Origin: Thalassobacillus devorans
GTDB taxonomy: Bacteria; Bacillota; Bacilli; Bacillales; Halobacillaceae
Direction: 5' to 3'
DNA length: 64,000 nt
NCBI RefSeq assembly: GCF_011761345.1
Contig: NZ_JAASRY010000002.1
Coordinates: 1 to 64,000, forward strand
A program made the position numbers and the translations under genes. A model generated the notes under the pieces. It did not search any database, was not told where the DNA came from, and saw nothing but the letters and a program-made list of their open reading frames with translations. Below are positions 16,895-26,422 of this stretch, piece after piece (position 1 is the stretch's first letter; each line of letters starts with the position of its first letter).

Positions 16895-17095
16895 TTACGT
16901 ATCAGAAGGGTTGTCATTCTTCCTGACATCTTTGAAATTATCCTGTTTATATTTATGGCTGACAGGATCTTGTTCATCTTTATCTGCAATATTAGAAAGC
17001 CTGGATGGATTATATTTTTCTTCGGGTTTACGTTTGTTTTTAGGACCTGATTCATCATAGCCCATCTGCTTTTGGTCGCTTTTATCCTTTGCCAA
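16895..17095 (-). CDS. Divergent hydrophilin paralogue lacking KGG cores
   Basis: This 66-residue polar protein starts at a TTG with AAAAGGAGGT upstream. It lines up with the two KGG proteins downstream (YDESGPKNKRKPEEKYNP against YEEAGQKGGEKVSNKYSQ, and HKYKQDNFKDVRKND against EKYSQEHFEDIGQKGG), but every KGG triplet is replaced. It keeps the charge and periodicity, so it may still act as a hydrophilin, or it may be decaying. Confidence 0.65.
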   Translation of the reverse strand: MAKDKSDQKQMGYDESGPKNKRKPEEKYNPSRLSNIADKDEQDPVSHKYKQDNFKDVRKNDNPSDT

Positions 17096-17310
17096 TCGGG
17101 TTACCTCCTTTTCTTATGAAATTTGAATTTCTTGAATGCTACATAAGTTCAATTGCCAATCTTCTACATATTTAAACTGGCAATGTGAAAGATGTGAATA
17201 ATGAATCAGACGGTTTAGGACAAAATAAATGGTATTGAATGTTGCAGATGGTTTGTTTCATACGAAACAGGGAATTATTGTGAATAATAAATCGTATAGA
17301 GGTGGTAAAG

Positions 17311-18186
17311 TTGTCCGTAGTATTCAGGGATAAAAATAAACGGAATCAAAAAATCGGATGCCGGTCAGAGTTCGATTCTTTAAAACGAGTCGTTGTCTGC
17401 TCACCTGCATATATGAAGATTGAAGAAGCAATAAATGAAACGCAAAAAAAATATGTCGATGAAAATATAGATATTGAAAGAGCGTGCAGACAGCACCACT
17501 CATTTGTGGAAGTGATGCGCAGCCACAACATAGAAGTGATCGAATTAGAGCCTGCGCAGCAGTATAATGAACAAGTTTTCACGAGAGACATCGGAGTTTG
17601 CATTGATGATAAAGTAATCGTCTCCAATATGGGCAACGAAGTTCGTAAAGGAGAAGAGGAGTTGCTGGAGGAAACCTTGCAGCAGGAAAATTCTTATTGG
17701 GAAAAAATTCAAACGGGGACGATTGAAGGCGGAGACATCATAATTGATAAGAACAAGGTATGGGTTGGGATAAGTGACCGCACCAATGAATCTGGAGTGA
17801 AAAGTCTTCAGGAGCTGCTGCCAAATCATCAGGTGACAGCGGTACCGATAAAAGAAGAATACCTTCACCTGGATTGTGTGTTCAACATTCTTTCTTCTGA
17901 GTATGCGTTGATTTTTCCTGGGGCATTACGGCAAGAAGAATATGAAAGGCTAAGTCATAGTTATGAGTTGTTCGAAGTAGAGGAGGATGAACAGTTTACA
18001 ATGGGAGTGAATGTTTTATCGATCGCGCCCGGGAAAGTAATCAGTCTGCCTCAAAATGAAAAGGTTAATAAAGCCATGAGGGATAAAGGTTTTGAAGTCA
18101 TTGAAGTTGACTTTTCGGAAATCATCAAATCTGGTGGGTCTTTCCGTTGCTGTACCATGCCGTTACAACGCTCTACAAATAAATGA
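17311..18186 (+). CDS. Dimethylargininase/arginine deiminase-like hydrolase (YkgA-like)
   Basis: This 291-residue member of the guanidino-group modifying superfamily is close in type to DDAH and B. subtilis YkgA. Visible active-site elements are TRD (91-93), EGGD (139-142), His186 in LHLDCVF and the nucleophile Cys280 in SGGSFRC. Such enzymes hydrolyse dimethylarginine or arginine to citrulline plus amine; the substrate here is not fixed by sequence. The TTG at 17311 is preferred because AGAGGTGG lies five bases upstream; the GTG at 17302 overlaps that site. It is monocistronic. Confidence 0.8.
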   Translation: MSVVFRDKNKRNQKIGCRSEFDSLKRVVVCSPAYMKIEEAINETQKKYVDENIDIERACRQHHSFVEVMRSHNIEVIELEPAQQYNEQVFTRDIGVCIDDKVIVSNMGNEVRKGEEELLEETLQQENSYWEKIQTGTIEGGDIIIDKNKVWVGISDRTNESGVKSLQELLPNHQVTAVPIKEEYLHLDCVFNILSSEYALIFPGALRQEEYERLSHSYELFEVEEDEQFTMGVNVLSIAPGKVISLPQNEKVNKAMRDKGFEVIEVDFSEIIKSGGSFRCCTMPLQRSTNK

Positions 18187-18191
18187 TTATA

Positions 18192-18225
18192 AAAACCCCG
18201 GGCACCTGTGCAGCCCGGGATTTTT
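18192..18225 (+). terminator. Terminator of the dimethylargininase-like gene
   Basis: CCCGGGC/GCCCGGG with ATTTTTAAT following. Confidence 0.88.
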
Positions 18226-18233
18226 AATATTTC

Positions 18234-18276
18234 TACTTTAATAAAGTTTAACTTTGTTAGACAAAACTGGTTTCTC
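18234..18276 (+). repeat. Second short repeat family, copy B (partial)
   Basis: Contains CTTTAATAAAGTTTAACTTT and TTAG, matching the first half of the copy at 106-202. The hairpin half is missing. Confidence 0.35.
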
Positions 18277-18279
18277 TAA

Positions 18280-18462
18280 TCAGTCACTCAAACGTTTACC
18301 ACCGATAGCATAATGATTCTTAGCCATTTCTTCAATGACAACAGTGACTGCTTCCTTTCTTGCACCGGTGGTGTTCGTCACCGCGTCCGTCACTTCTTCC
18401 ACTAACGCTTTTTTCTGCTCATCCGAGCGACCTTCTAGCATTTGTACAGTTACAATCGGCAT
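18280..18462 (-). CDS. ywhB: 4-oxalocrotonate tautomerase family protein YwhB
   Basis: This 60-residue member of the smallest tautomerase group has the catalytic Pro exposed after Met removal (MPIVTVQMLEGRSDEQK). Family members form hexamers and tautomerise 2-hydroxymuconate-like compounds; the physiological substrate in bacilli is unknown. GAGGGAG precedes the ATG. Placement beside ywhD matches B. subtilis. Confidence 0.88.
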   Translation of the reverse strand: MPIVTVQMLEGRSDEQKKALVEEVTDAVTNTTGARKEAVTVVIEEMAKNHYAIGGKRLSD

Positions 18463-18621
18463 AATATCCGCTCCCTCAATTAGTAATTCACTATCAATCG
18501 TAGCAATAATTCCTAAGCAGCGCCATTACAAGAACGTAAGGTTTATCATCTGAAGAGAATAGGGACATTATGTTAGAATGAAAAAATAAACAAAACGAAC
18601 GGTATAAGGAGGAACCACACA

Positions 18622-19164
18622 ATGAAAGAATTCGATCAGTTCAAAAAAGGCAATGATAATGAAAAAGACAAAAAGAAGAATCAATTTACTATACTGAAAG
18701 ATGACTCTACCGATGGGCACGGTGGATATGGGGTCGGGGCGATTACATTAGAGAATATGTCACCGGTCATTGTGGATCCCAATGAAGAAAAAGCCTATGT
18801 TGATATGGGCGCGATGCATGCCCGCAGTGCTGTAGAAAAGCGGATTAAATTCCTTACGGATAAATCAGAAGTGCCTAATGGACTGCTGTATTGGATTACG
18901 TGGGTGACAATTGAGAGGGGCGAGCAAGGCCCGTATTATTATGGAGTCGCCAGCAGTGAACTTCTTGTGGACCGGGAAATTCGCCGGGGATATAAACTGC
19001 TTCCTGAACACGTCAACCATATGGACAAATCCTTGAAAGGAAAGTTTGTTGTCGAGCATATGGATGATAAATCAAAAGCTGTTCTTAAGAAATTCCTGCA
19101 GGAGCACAGCGAAGAAATGTGGGAGAACTCTTCTGACGAATTAAAGCAAGGATTAAGTGTATAA
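18622..19164 (+). CDS. ywhD: YwhD-family protein
   Basis: This 180-residue soluble protein has the conserved core QFTILKDDSTDGHGGYGVGAI-like start (about 22-42), then NMSPVIVDPNEEKAYVDMGAMHARSAVE. The family is restricted to Bacillaceae and its function is not known. AAGGAGG lies before the ATG. It shares a bidirectional terminator with the converging pbpG-type gene. Confidence 0.85.
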   Translation: MKEFDQFKKGNDNEKDKKKNQFTILKDDSTDGHGGYGVGAITLENMSPVIVDPNEEKAYVDMGAMHARSAVEKRIKFLTDKSEVPNGLLYWITWVTIERGEQGPYYYGVASSELLVDREIRRGYKLLPEHVNHMDKSLKGKFVVEHMDDKSKAVLKKFLQEHSEEMWENSSDELKQGLSV

Positions 19165-19275
19165 AGGTATAGAAAATGTGTCTAAATTGTGAATGATGTG
19201 AGAAAATCTTGAGGTTTTTTTGTGAAATTTGTAAAATGTGTATCACATGGGTTATACATGTTTTACTAGGACAAA

Positions 19276-19315
19276 GAAGAAGGTCGGGGATGTAACCCTC
19301 GACCTTCTTCTTTTT
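19276..19315. terminator. Bidirectional terminator between ywhD and the PBP gene
   Basis: GAAGAAGGTCG/CGACCTTCTTC with TTTTT on the plus side and a T-rich tract on the minus side. Confidence 0.85.
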
Positions 19316-19322
19316 GACCTCG

Positions 19323-21371
19323 TTAAAACAGCCACTCCAGTAAATCTTTCCAGCCACCTTTATTTTTTTCCTTCTCCCGCGGTTGTCTATTCTCTTCAAA
19401 GGTATGCTCCGTACAAAAACTTTCCGGAATCTTGTCTTCTTCAAAATACATTAAACGCTGGGTGTCACAATAGGGTGTTGCCCGCAGTCCTGTTGCCGGG
19501 TCTACATATACCCCCACCACTCCCTCAGGTGCTTTCAGCGTAGAGAATGTTCTATCCTGATGAGACTGTTCCATCACATCGGCCCAAATGTCTTTCGAAT
19601 ACTGCAGCTCGCTCGTTCGAGTGATTTGTTTTCCCTGATCGTATCCTGTCCATATGCCTGTCACAAGCTCAGGGCTGAAACCAATCATCCAGCTGTCTGT
19701 GTTGGTTGTTCCTGATTTTCCGGAGTATGGGCGGCTTAGCTTACCGGCAATGCTTGAACCAGTAACACGCATATAGCCGTCGAGAGATGAATCAAACATG
19801 CCTGTCATCATATGAGCGGTCAAGAAGGCCCGCTTAGGGTCAATCATGCTCTCATTATCGGGTGGTTCGTATTCGTATAACATATTTCCATGACTGTCCG
19901 TTATTTTCGTAATGGTGTGCGGTACATTTTCTTCTTCTGGGCGAGCAAGTTTGCTATAGGCTTTTGTCATATCATATAAGGAGAGGGTGGCTGTTCCTAA
20001 CGCAAGGGAAGGTACAGCAGGAATCTTTCCTGAAATTCCAAACTTCCCAAGCGTTTCCTTTAACCGCTCAGGACCAAGGTAGACATTGGTCTTCACAGCA
20101 TAAATATTATCCGAGAGAGCGAGTGCCTGTGCCATCGTAATCGGTTCGTTTGCATAATATCCGTCGAAGTTGCTCGGCGCATAAACCTCGCCATTACCAA
20201 GCTCGAATTTCGTTGGTTTACTGACCAGTTGGGTCGTCGGTGTGAACCCGCTGCCTAAAGCTTCGTAATATAAAAAAGGTTTGATGGTTGACCCGACCAT
20301 TCGTTTTGCCTGGGTGACCCGATTGAATGAGCTGGTTTCATAGTTGCGTCCGCCTGCCAAAGCCTGAATCGATCCTGTTTCTGGTGCTATAACAATACCA
20401 GCAGCTTGAATTTCCGAATTTTTATCGATATGCTGCTCCATGGATTTTTCTAATACTTTTTGTGTTGGAATATCGAGTGTCGTATAAATATGATAGCCGC
20501 CGACTGTGAGCTGCTCCCGGTCGATATCAAGCCTGTTCATGGCTTCTACAGCTACTGCATCTTGAAAATAGGGAGCAATATCGGGGGCATCTTCTTTATT
20601 CGGCTCGTGATACGCCAGTTTCTCCTGGGAGGCCAGAGCACTTTTACTGGCATCAATATGGCCCGCTGCTTCCATGCTGGCCAATATTTGCTTCTGCCGG
20701 TCGTTGGCATTCTCCTCATTATTAAAAGGAGAATAATAGCTTGGCCCTTTTGGGATACCGGCAAGCATAGCAGATTCAGAGAGTGAAAGCTCATTGGCAT
20801 GCTTGTCAAAAAAGTAGCGGCTGGCTGCTTCTATACCGTAGGCGCCATGTCCGTAATAAATGCTGTTCAAGTAACCGGCAAGTATTTCATCTTTATCATA
20901 GAACATCTCAAGTCTGAGTGCGTAGATGGCTTCTTTGGTTTTTCGAACCCACGTTTTTTCATGGGATAAATAAAGGTTGCGGGCGTATTGCTGGGTGATT
21001 GTACTTGCACCTTCGACCTTGGCCAGGTTGCGGATATTCTTCAATACCGCTGCTCCGATCCGCTTCATGTCAAATCCAGAATGGTCATAGAAATGCCGGT
21101 CTTCGGAAGTGAGCGTCGCCTGGATGATATACGGGGATATGTCATCTAAATCGACCCAGTATCGACGTTTGCTTCCGAAATCTTCTTCAATAACACTGCC
21201 ATCCTGGCTGTAATAAATCGTATTTTGCTCTGTCGTCAAAGGTGGAGGACCGCTGATGAGCGCATACAAAAGGATCAGCGTCATTGCTATCGCAACCAAT
21301 GCGATGGAAAATGAGCCGAGCAAAAGCCCTCTTTGTATCCACTTATTTTGACGGTGGAACCATTTTTTCAT
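19323..21371 (-). CDS. pbpG: Class A penicillin-binding protein (PBP2d-like)
   Basis: This 682-residue bifunctional peptidoglycan synthase has an N-terminal membrane anchor (about 14-40). The GT51 glycosyltransferase domain has catalytic Glu90 in TSEDRHFYDHSGFD and GASTITQQYARNLYLS. The transpeptidase domain has active Ser361-TIK364, SDN and KSGTTNTDSW. The ATG at 21371 was chosen because GGGAG lies about nine bases upstream. Location between ywhD and speE matches B. subtilis pbpG, a forespore-expressed PBP used in spore wall synthesis. A sigma-F type promoter is visible upstream. Confidence 0.88.
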   Translation of the reverse strand: MKKWFHRQNKWIQRGLLLGSFSIALVAIAMTLILLYALISGPPPLTTEQNTIYYSQDGSVIEEDFGSKRRYWVDLDDISPYIIQATLTSEDRHFYDHSGFDMKRIGAAVLKNIRNLAKVEGASTITQQYARNLYLSHEKTWVRKTKEAIYALRLEMFYDKDEILAGYLNSIYYGHGAYGIEAASRYFFDKHANELSLSESAMLAGIPKGPSYYSPFNNEENANDRQKQILASMEAAGHIDASKSALASQEKLAYHEPNKEDAPDIAPYFQDAVAVEAMNRLDIDREQLTVGGYHIYTTLDIPTQKVLEKSMEQHIDKNSEIQAAGIVIAPETGSIQALAGGRNYETSSFNRVTQAKRMVGSTIKPFLYYEALGSGFTPTTQLVSKPTKFELGNGEVYAPSNFDGYYANEPITMAQALALSDNIYAVKTNVYLGPERLKETLGKFGISGKIPAVPSLALGTATLSLYDMTKAYSKLARPEEENVPHTITKITDSHGNMLYEYEPPDNESMIDPKRAFLTAHMMTGMFDSSLDGYMRVTGSSIAGKLSRPYSGKSGTTNTDSWMIGFSPELVTGIWTGYDQGKQITRTSELQYSKDIWADVMEQSHQDRTFSTLKAPEGVVGVYVDPATGLRATPYCDTQRLMYFEEDKIPESFCTEHTFEENRQPREKEKNKGGWKDLLEWLF

Positions 21372-21413
21372 CGTAAGCGCTCCCGTTATCCGAGTTTTTC
21401 GAATGTTTTTTAA

Positions 21414-21443
21414 CATTATGGGATAATGGGTAAGAATTTAAAC
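21414..21443 (-). promoter_or_regulatory. Candidate sigma-F type promoter of pbpG
   Basis: On the minus strand GTTTA, 15 bases, then TCCCATAATG. This fits GYWTA-N15-GGNNANAHTR except for the first two bases of the -10. It lies about 43 bases before the chosen start. Confidence 0.45.
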
Positions 21444-21478
21444 ATCAGGATAATCATCGGCGTTTTATAAAAAAACTA

Positions 21479-21506
21479 TTGCTTTTTTTCTGGAATTCTC
21501 TATAAT
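21479..21506 (+). promoter_or_regulatory. Candidate sigma-A promoter of speE-speB
   Basis: TTGCTT, 16 bases, TATAAT, about 60 bases before the speE start and divergent from pbpG. Confidence 0.55.
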
Positions 21507-21568
21507 TTGATTGTTTACTGGAATAAATAGAAGGATACCTGTCTTATAAACGAAAGGAGTTACAATAT

Positions 21569-22396
21569 ATGAGCACTTGGTTTACGGAAAAACAGACCGA
21601 AAATTTCGGAATTACAGCGAAAATCAAACGGTCGCTTCATACAGAAAAAACAGATTTCCAACAGCTGGACATGCTTGAAACAGAAGAGTGGGGCAACATG
21701 CTTGTTCTGGACGATATGGTGATGACAACACAAAAAGATGAGTTCGTCTACCACGAAATGGTAGCCCACGTGCCGTTGTTTACACATCCGAAACCTGAGA
21801 ATGTACTCGTAGTCGGTGGGGGAGATGGCGGGGTCATCCGGGAAGTGTTGAAACACCCGGAAGTAGAGAAAGCGACCCTAGTAGAAATCGATGGTAAAGT
21901 AATTGAGTATTCTAAAGCGTATCTACCAGAGATCGCCGGACAGCTGGAAGACCCTCGCGTCGAAGTGAAGGTGGCAGATGGCTTCATGCATATTGCGGAG
22001 AGCGAGAATGAATATGATGTAATCATGGTAGATTCTACTGAACCCGTAGGACCGGCGGTCAATTTGTTCAGCAGAGGTTTTTATGAGGGGATCGCCAAAG
22101 CTTTGAAGAGTGATGGCATTTTCGTCGCTCAGACCGACAACCCATGGTTCAAAGCCGATTTGATTAGACAAGTCTACCGTGATGTAAAAGAAACCTTCCC
22201 GATCACACGGGTGTATACTGCTAATATTCCGACCTATCCAAGCGGCCTATGGACCTTCACGATAGGAAGCAAACAGCATGATCCACTGGAAGTGCCAAAC
22301 GAACGTTTCCATGAAATCGAGACGAAGTATTATACAAAAGAGTTGCATCAAGCGGCATTTGCTCTGCCGAAATTCGTGAAAGATCTGACCGAGTGA
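21569..22396 (+). CDS. speE: Spermidine synthase
   Basis: This 275-residue aminopropyltransferase moves the aminopropyl group of decarboxylated SAM to putrescine. It shows [17 protein letters not shown] (about 86-102, nucleotide binding), the acidic catalytic segment [10 protein letters not shown] and the QTDNPWF region. GAAAGGAG precedes the ATG. It is the first gene of a two-gene polyamine operon with speB, in the order seen in B. subtilis. Confidence 0.94.
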   Translation: MSTWFTEKQTENFGITAKIKRSLHTEKTDFQQLDMLETEEWGNMLVLDDMVMTTQKDEFVYHEMVAHVPLFTHPKPENVLVVGGGDGGVIREVLKHPEVEKATLVEIDGKVIEYSKAYLPEIAGQLEDPRVEVKVADGFMHIAESENEYDVIMVDSTEPVGPAVNLFSRGFYEGIAKALKSDGIFVAQTDNPWFKADLIRQVYRDVKETFPITRVYTANIPTYPSGLWTFTIGSKQHDPLEVPNERFHEIETKYYTKELHQAAFALPKFVKDLTE

Positions 22397-22407
22397 GGAG
22401 GAATTCC

Positions 22408-23280
22408 ATGCGCTTTGACGAGGCTTACTCAGGCAAAGTTTTTATTATGAGCAGGGAGGACGGTGAAGCAGCTGACGCCGTCATCTATGGGATGCCGATG
22501 GACTGGACTGTCAGCTTTCGTCCTGGGTCCCGTTTCGGGCCGAACCGAATACGGGAAGCATCCATTGGCCTTGAGGAATACAGCCCATACCTGGACCGTC
22601 ACCTTGAAGAGGTGAATTTTTTCGATGCCGGGGACATTCCACTGCCATTCGGGAACCCGCAGCGGAGCATCGATATGATCGAGGAGTATATCGGAACACT
22701 ATTAGAGAAAGGAAAGTTTCCTTTAGGGCTGGGCGGTGAGCATCTGGTTACCTGGCCAGTGTTGAAAGCAATGTATTGTAAATACCCCGATCTTGCCGTC
22801 ATCCATATTGATGCCCATACTGATTTAAGGGAGGAATATGAAGGGGAACCGCTTTCCCATTCGACCCCAATTAGAAAAGCATGTGAACTGATGGGGCCTG
22901 AACATGTTTATTCCTTTGGTATCCGCTCCGGCATGCGCGAAGAGTTCCAGTACGCGAAAGAGAGCGGCATGTACCTGGCAAAGTATGACGTCGTCGAACC
23001 GCTGAAAGGAGTACTGCCAAAACTGGCGGGCCGGCCTGTCTATGTCACGATTGACATCGATGTGCTGGATCCTGCGTTCGCTCCAGGAACAGGAACAGCT
23101 GAAGCAGGGGGCATTTCATCAAAGGAGCTGCTGGAAGCCATCCATATGATTGCCGATTCGGATATTCAGGTGGTTGGCGGCGACCTTGTAGAAGTAGCGC
23201 CTGCTTACGATCCGACAGAACAGACTGTCATTGCAGCCAGCAAATTCGTCCGCGAAATGCTGCTTGGCTGGGTGAAATAA
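22408..23280 (+). CDS. speB: Agmatinase
   Basis: This 290-residue ureohydrolase splits agmatine into putrescine and urea, supplying the substrate for SpeE. The two-manganese site is visible as His112 (GGEH), Asp135/His137/Asp139 (HIDAHTD) and Asp216/Asp218 (TIDIDVLDP). The ATG at 22408 has GAGGAGG nine bases upstream; an earlier in-frame codon at 22393 lies inside speE. It ends at a strong terminator before a repeat. Confidence 0.94.
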   Translation: MRFDEAYSGKVFIMSREDGEAADAVIYGMPMDWTVSFRPGSRFGPNRIREASIGLEEYSPYLDRHLEEVNFFDAGDIPLPFGNPQRSIDMIEEYIGTLLEKGKFPLGLGGEHLVTWPVLKAMYCKYPDLAVIHIDAHTDLREEYEGEPLSHSTPIRKACELMGPEHVYSFGIRSGMREEFQYAKESGMYLAKYDVVEPLKGVLPKLAGRPVYVTIDIDVLDPAFAPGTGTAEAGGISSKELLEAIHMIADSDIQVVGGDLVEVAPAYDPTEQTVIAASKFVREMLLGWVK

Positions 23281-23288
23281 TAACAGCA

Positions 23289-23320
23289 AACTGCCGCCCC
23301 CCACATGCGGCAGTTTTTTA
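23289..23320 (+). terminator. Terminator of speE-speB
   Basis: AACTGCCGC/GCGGCAGTT followed by a T-run. Confidence 0.9.
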
Positions 23321-23333
23321 CATTACCTCCCTT

Positions 23334-23834
23334 TCTTGATGTGTTGTTTCCGTTACGGTAGTAACGGTGTGAAGGTCCGGGAAATCACTCGCTTTCCATG
23401 GGCGTACGGTGAGCTTCCTCAGGCTTCGCCTTGCGGGATCTCACCATGTACTATTCTCCCATCGGAGTCTCGCAATTTCCAGGACCTCCTTGCGTTTATA
23501 GAGAAACGGAAACATCGGTATATGGTTCTTCAAACAAAGAGTGAGCTAAGCATGAAATATGAGCTTAAAACGGCGTCTTTGTTCAATTATCCATTAAAAG
23601 TAGAAGACATCTTCAAATATGGCAGGGTTCGTTTCTCCCATTCTTCGAATGGGGTGGTTGGGAAACTGCGAGACTCCCGCGGGAGAAGGGACTAGGCAAG
23701 ACCCCACAGGGAGTGTAACGACCGAGGAGGCTTGTCAGTTCCCCCGCAGGAAAGCGAGTAGTTTCCCAGCCAGCCCTTACACTGTTATGGCAAAGAACCC
23801 TTGATAACTTGAAATCAAGTCTTCGACTTTTCGG
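23334..23834 (+). repeat. Composite palindromic repeat, copy 2 (two modules)
   Basis: Same architecture and orientation as copy 1. CCGTTAC-GGTA-GTAACGG opens it, the left module is about 23371-23489 and the right module about 23653-23773. The spacer shares TCCATTAAAAGTAGAAGACA with copy 1, and the tail ends TCAAGTCTTCGACTTT. Two open frames of 61-119 codons inside it have no ribosome binding site and follow the repeat. Confidence 0.85.
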
Positions 23835-23936
23835 CTATAAATAATCAACAATAAAAGAGTTATTTCTGGAGGGCTTGCGCTTTTGTTTATTAGTTTTTAT
23901 AATGGATAGGTTAAGAGGAACGTAAGGAGAGATAGT

Positions 23937-24380
23937 ATGAGTGCTGCCGAGACACCGGTATCGATTCGCCTTGTGACAGAGATCAGGGACAGCGGCCGAA
24001 AAGAAACAGTCGTCATGGAAGAACAGGGAGGACTATTCGAACGGGGAAACACACAAGTCCTCAAGTTCACCGAACACCCCGATGAAGGCGGTCCGATCGA
24101 TACCATGATCACCATCCAGCCTGGAAAAGTCAGCATCAAACGCTCTGGTGCTGTCAAAATGCATCAGATTTTCCGAAAAAAACATACAACAGAGAACAAC
24201 TACCATCATACGTATGGTATTTTTCATATGAACACGTTTACGGATCAGATTGAACACCAATCCTTATCCCAGGGAGCAAAAGGACGGCTGTTCATCAGCT
24301 ACCAGTTGACCCTTAATCAGGAAATCACCCAGCGTCATCGATTAACTTTGACATATCGTAAGGAGGAAACAGCTCAATGA
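23937..24380 (+). CDS. ywiB: DUF1934-family protein YwiB
   Basis: This 147-residue, predicted beta-barrel (calycin-like) protein has the DUF1934 pattern: [22 protein letters not shown] near the start and LSLSQ-type ending [20 protein letters not shown]. Its function is unknown. AAGGAGA lies seven bases before the ATG. Its stop overlaps the argS start (ATGA), so the two are translationally coupled, as in B. subtilis. Confidence 0.85.
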   Translation: MSAAETPVSIRLVTEIRDSGRKETVVMEEQGGLFERGNTQVLKFTEHPDEGGPIDTMITIQPGKVSIKRSGAVKMHQIFRKKHTTENNYHHTYGIFHMNTFTDQIEHQSLSQGAKGRLFISYQLTLNQEITQRHRLTLTYRKEETAQ

Positions 24381-26047
24381 ATATTGTGGAGCAGACGGAA
24401 GCGAAACTGAAACAGGAGATCCAGCAGGCGGTATTAAAGGCGGGATTGGCGACCGAGGAGGAATTGCCGGAAGTCGTACTCGAGCAGCCGAAAGATAAAT
24501 CGCACGGTGATTATGCGACTAACATGGCGATGCAGCTGGCACGAATCGCCAAAAAAGCCCCGCGCATGATCGCGGAGGATATCGTTGCGAATTTTGATAA
24601 TACAAAAGCATCCATCGATAAAATAGAGATTGCCGGTCCCGGATTCATTAATTTCTATATGGATAATCAGTATTTGACTGATCTTGTATCCACCATTTTG
24701 GAAGCGGGAGATGCCTATGGGGAAAGCGATACTGGAAAAGGCGAAAAAATCCAGGTCGAGTTCGTTTCAGCTAATCCGACGGGAACTCTTCACCTGGGGC
24801 ACGCGCGCGGTGCTGCAGTTGGTGATTCTCTTTCCAATATTCTGGGGAAAGCGGGGTATGACGTTTCCCGTGAGTACTATATCAATGATGCCGGAAACCA
24901 GATCAATAACCTGGCTTATTCCGTCGAAGCACGTTATATGCAGGCACTTGGTAAAGAGTGGGAGATGCCGGAAGATGGTTACCATGGGAAGGATATCATT
25001 GAATTAGGTAAAAAGCTTGCAGAAGAAGATGGTTCCGAGTGGGCAGATAAACCGGAACAGGAACGCCTCGCTTACTTCCGTGAGTACGGTTTGAAGTTTG
25101 AGCTCGACAAAATCAAAGTCGACCTGGAAGATTTCCGTGTCCCTTTTGATGAGTGGTTCTCTGAAACCTCTCTATACCAGGATGGGAAAATTGATGAAGC
25201 TTTGAAAGTCCTGGAAGATCAGGGCTACACATATGAGCAGGATGGCGCAACCTGGTTCAAGACAACTGAATTTGGTGATGACAAAGACCGTGTCTTGATC
25301 AAACAGGATGGGAGCTACACGTATCTTACACCTGATATCGCTTATCATAAAAATAAGATGGACCGCGGCTTCAATACGTTGATTAATATCTGGGGGGCAG
25401 ACCACCATGGATATATTCCGCGTATGAAAGCGGCCATCCAGGCACTTGGTTACAAAAAAGATACATTGGAAGTAGCGATTATCCAGATGGTCAACCTGTT
25501 CCAGGACGGTGAAAAAGTGAAGATGAGTAAGCGTACGGGGAAAGCTGTCACGCTTCGTGAATTGATGGAGGAAGTGGGGATCGATGCCATGCGCTATTTC
25601 TTCTCGATGCGGTCGGCAGACTCTCACTTGGACTTCGATATGGATCTGGCACGTTCCGAATCGAACGAAAACCCGGTCTATTATGTGCAGTATGCCCATG
25701 CGCGCATCTGCTCAATGCTTCGCCAGGCGGAAGAAAAGGGTGTCGCGTTCGATACGAACTTCGATGCTACATTGCTTGATTCTGAGAAAGAAGAAGATTT
25801 GCTGAAGCGTCTTGGTGAATTTCCGCAAGTAGTAGCCGATGCAGCTGAAAAGCGCACTCCTCATCGGGTGACACAGTATGTATTCGACCTGGCTTCTAAC
25901 TTGCACAGCTTCTACAATGCTGAAAAGGTATTGGATCAAGAGCAGCCAGAACGCACCAAAGCCCGTGTTGGTCTAATGAAGGCCGTCCGCACAACGCTAT
26001 CTAATGCATTGGAACTAATCGGCGTATCCGCACCAGAACGGATGTAA
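24377..26047 (+). CDS. argS: Arginyl-tRNA synthetase
   Basis: This 556-residue class I aminoacyl-tRNA synthetase charges tRNA-Arg. An N-terminal additional domain (about 1-95) precedes the HIGH signature in [11 protein letters not shown] (about 132-142). The [12 protein letters not shown] segment is in the C-terminal third, followed by the helical anticodon-binding DALR domain. The start overlaps ywiB by four bases, with AAGGAGGA upstream. No T-box leader is visible. It ends at a long-stem terminator. Confidence 0.95.
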   Translation: MNIVEQTEAKLKQEIQQAVLKAGLATEEELPEVVLEQPKDKSHGDYATNMAMQLARIAKKAPRMIAEDIVANFDNTKASIDKIEIAGPGFINFYMDNQYLTDLVSTILEAGDAYGESDTGKGEKIQVEFVSANPTGTLHLGHARGAAVGDSLSNILGKAGYDVSREYYINDAGNQINNLAYSVEARYMQALGKEWEMPEDGYHGKDIIELGKKLAEEDGSEWADKPEQERLAYFREYGLKFELDKIKVDLEDFRVPFDEWFSETSLYQDGKIDEALKVLEDQGYTYEQDGATWFKTTEFGDDKDRVLIKQDGSYTYLTPDIAYHKNKMDRGFNTLINIWGADHHGYIPRMKAAIQALGYKKDTLEVAIIQMVNLFQDGEKVKMSKRTGKAVTLRELMEEVGIDAMRYFFSMRSADSHLDFDMDLARSESNENPVYYVQYAHARICSMLRQAEEKGVAFDTNFDATLLDSEKEEDLLKRLGEFPQVVADAAEKRTPHRVTQYVFDLASNLHSFYNAEKVLDQEQPERTKARVGLMKAVRTTLSNALELIGVSAPERM

Positions 26048-26065
26048 TTTTAAAAATGCGTAAAT

Positions 26066-26106
26066 AAAGCTTGCAGAAAAACGGTTTTCTGCAAGCTTTA
26101 TTATTT
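26066..26106 (+). terminator. Terminator of argS
   Basis: A 15-bp stem AAAGCTTGCAGAAAA/TTTTCTGCAAGCTTT, then ATTATTT. Confidence 0.88.
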
Positions 26107-26155
26107 AATAGCATTGATTATCGCTGTTAAGAAAGCAGGGTGAATCAAAAAAGAT

Positions 26156-26182
26156 TTCCCACGTATGTGGGAATTTTTTTTA
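26156..26182 (+). terminator. Second terminator between argS and xapX
   Basis: TTCCCAC-GTAT-GTGGGAA followed by T8. It lies 50 bases after the argS terminator with no gene in between. Confidence 0.8.
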
Positions 26183-26240
26183 ATATCCTGTGTAAACGTT
26201 ATACTAAGAGGGATGGTCTCTACAGGAAAGGAGCTGCGTC

Positions 26241-26420
26241 ATGAAAGAAGTGATTTTTGCGCTGCTGACAGGGTTTATCGTAGGTTTTTTATTCGCTTTA
26301 TTTAAACTTCCTATTCCAGCACCGCCTGCATTTGCCGGAGTAGCCGGAATCGTCGGTATCTACCTGGGCTTTAAAGTATTTGCATGGGTCGGCCCAGTAC
26401 TATCAAATTTAATACGATGA
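26241..26420 (+). CDS. XapX-domain small membrane protein
   Basis: This 59-residue protein has two membrane helices. The sequence MKEVIFALLTGFIVGFLFAL leads into a proline-rich turn (KLPIPAPPAFAGVAGIVGIYLG), the XapX (DUF1427) signature. Function is unknown; relatives sit near transport genes. AAAGGAG lies seven bases before the ATG. It converges on the cardiolipin synthase-like gene and shares a bidirectional terminator with it. Confidence 0.82.
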   Translation: MKEVIFALLTGFIVGFLFALFKLPIPAPPAFAGVAGIVGIYLGFKVFAWVGPVLSNLIR

Positions 26421-26422
26421 CA

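Noticed and set aside
23850-23936. T-box leader before ywiB-argS
   Set aside because: The gap is under 100 bases and has neither a specifier stem nor a T-box sequence nor a terminator.
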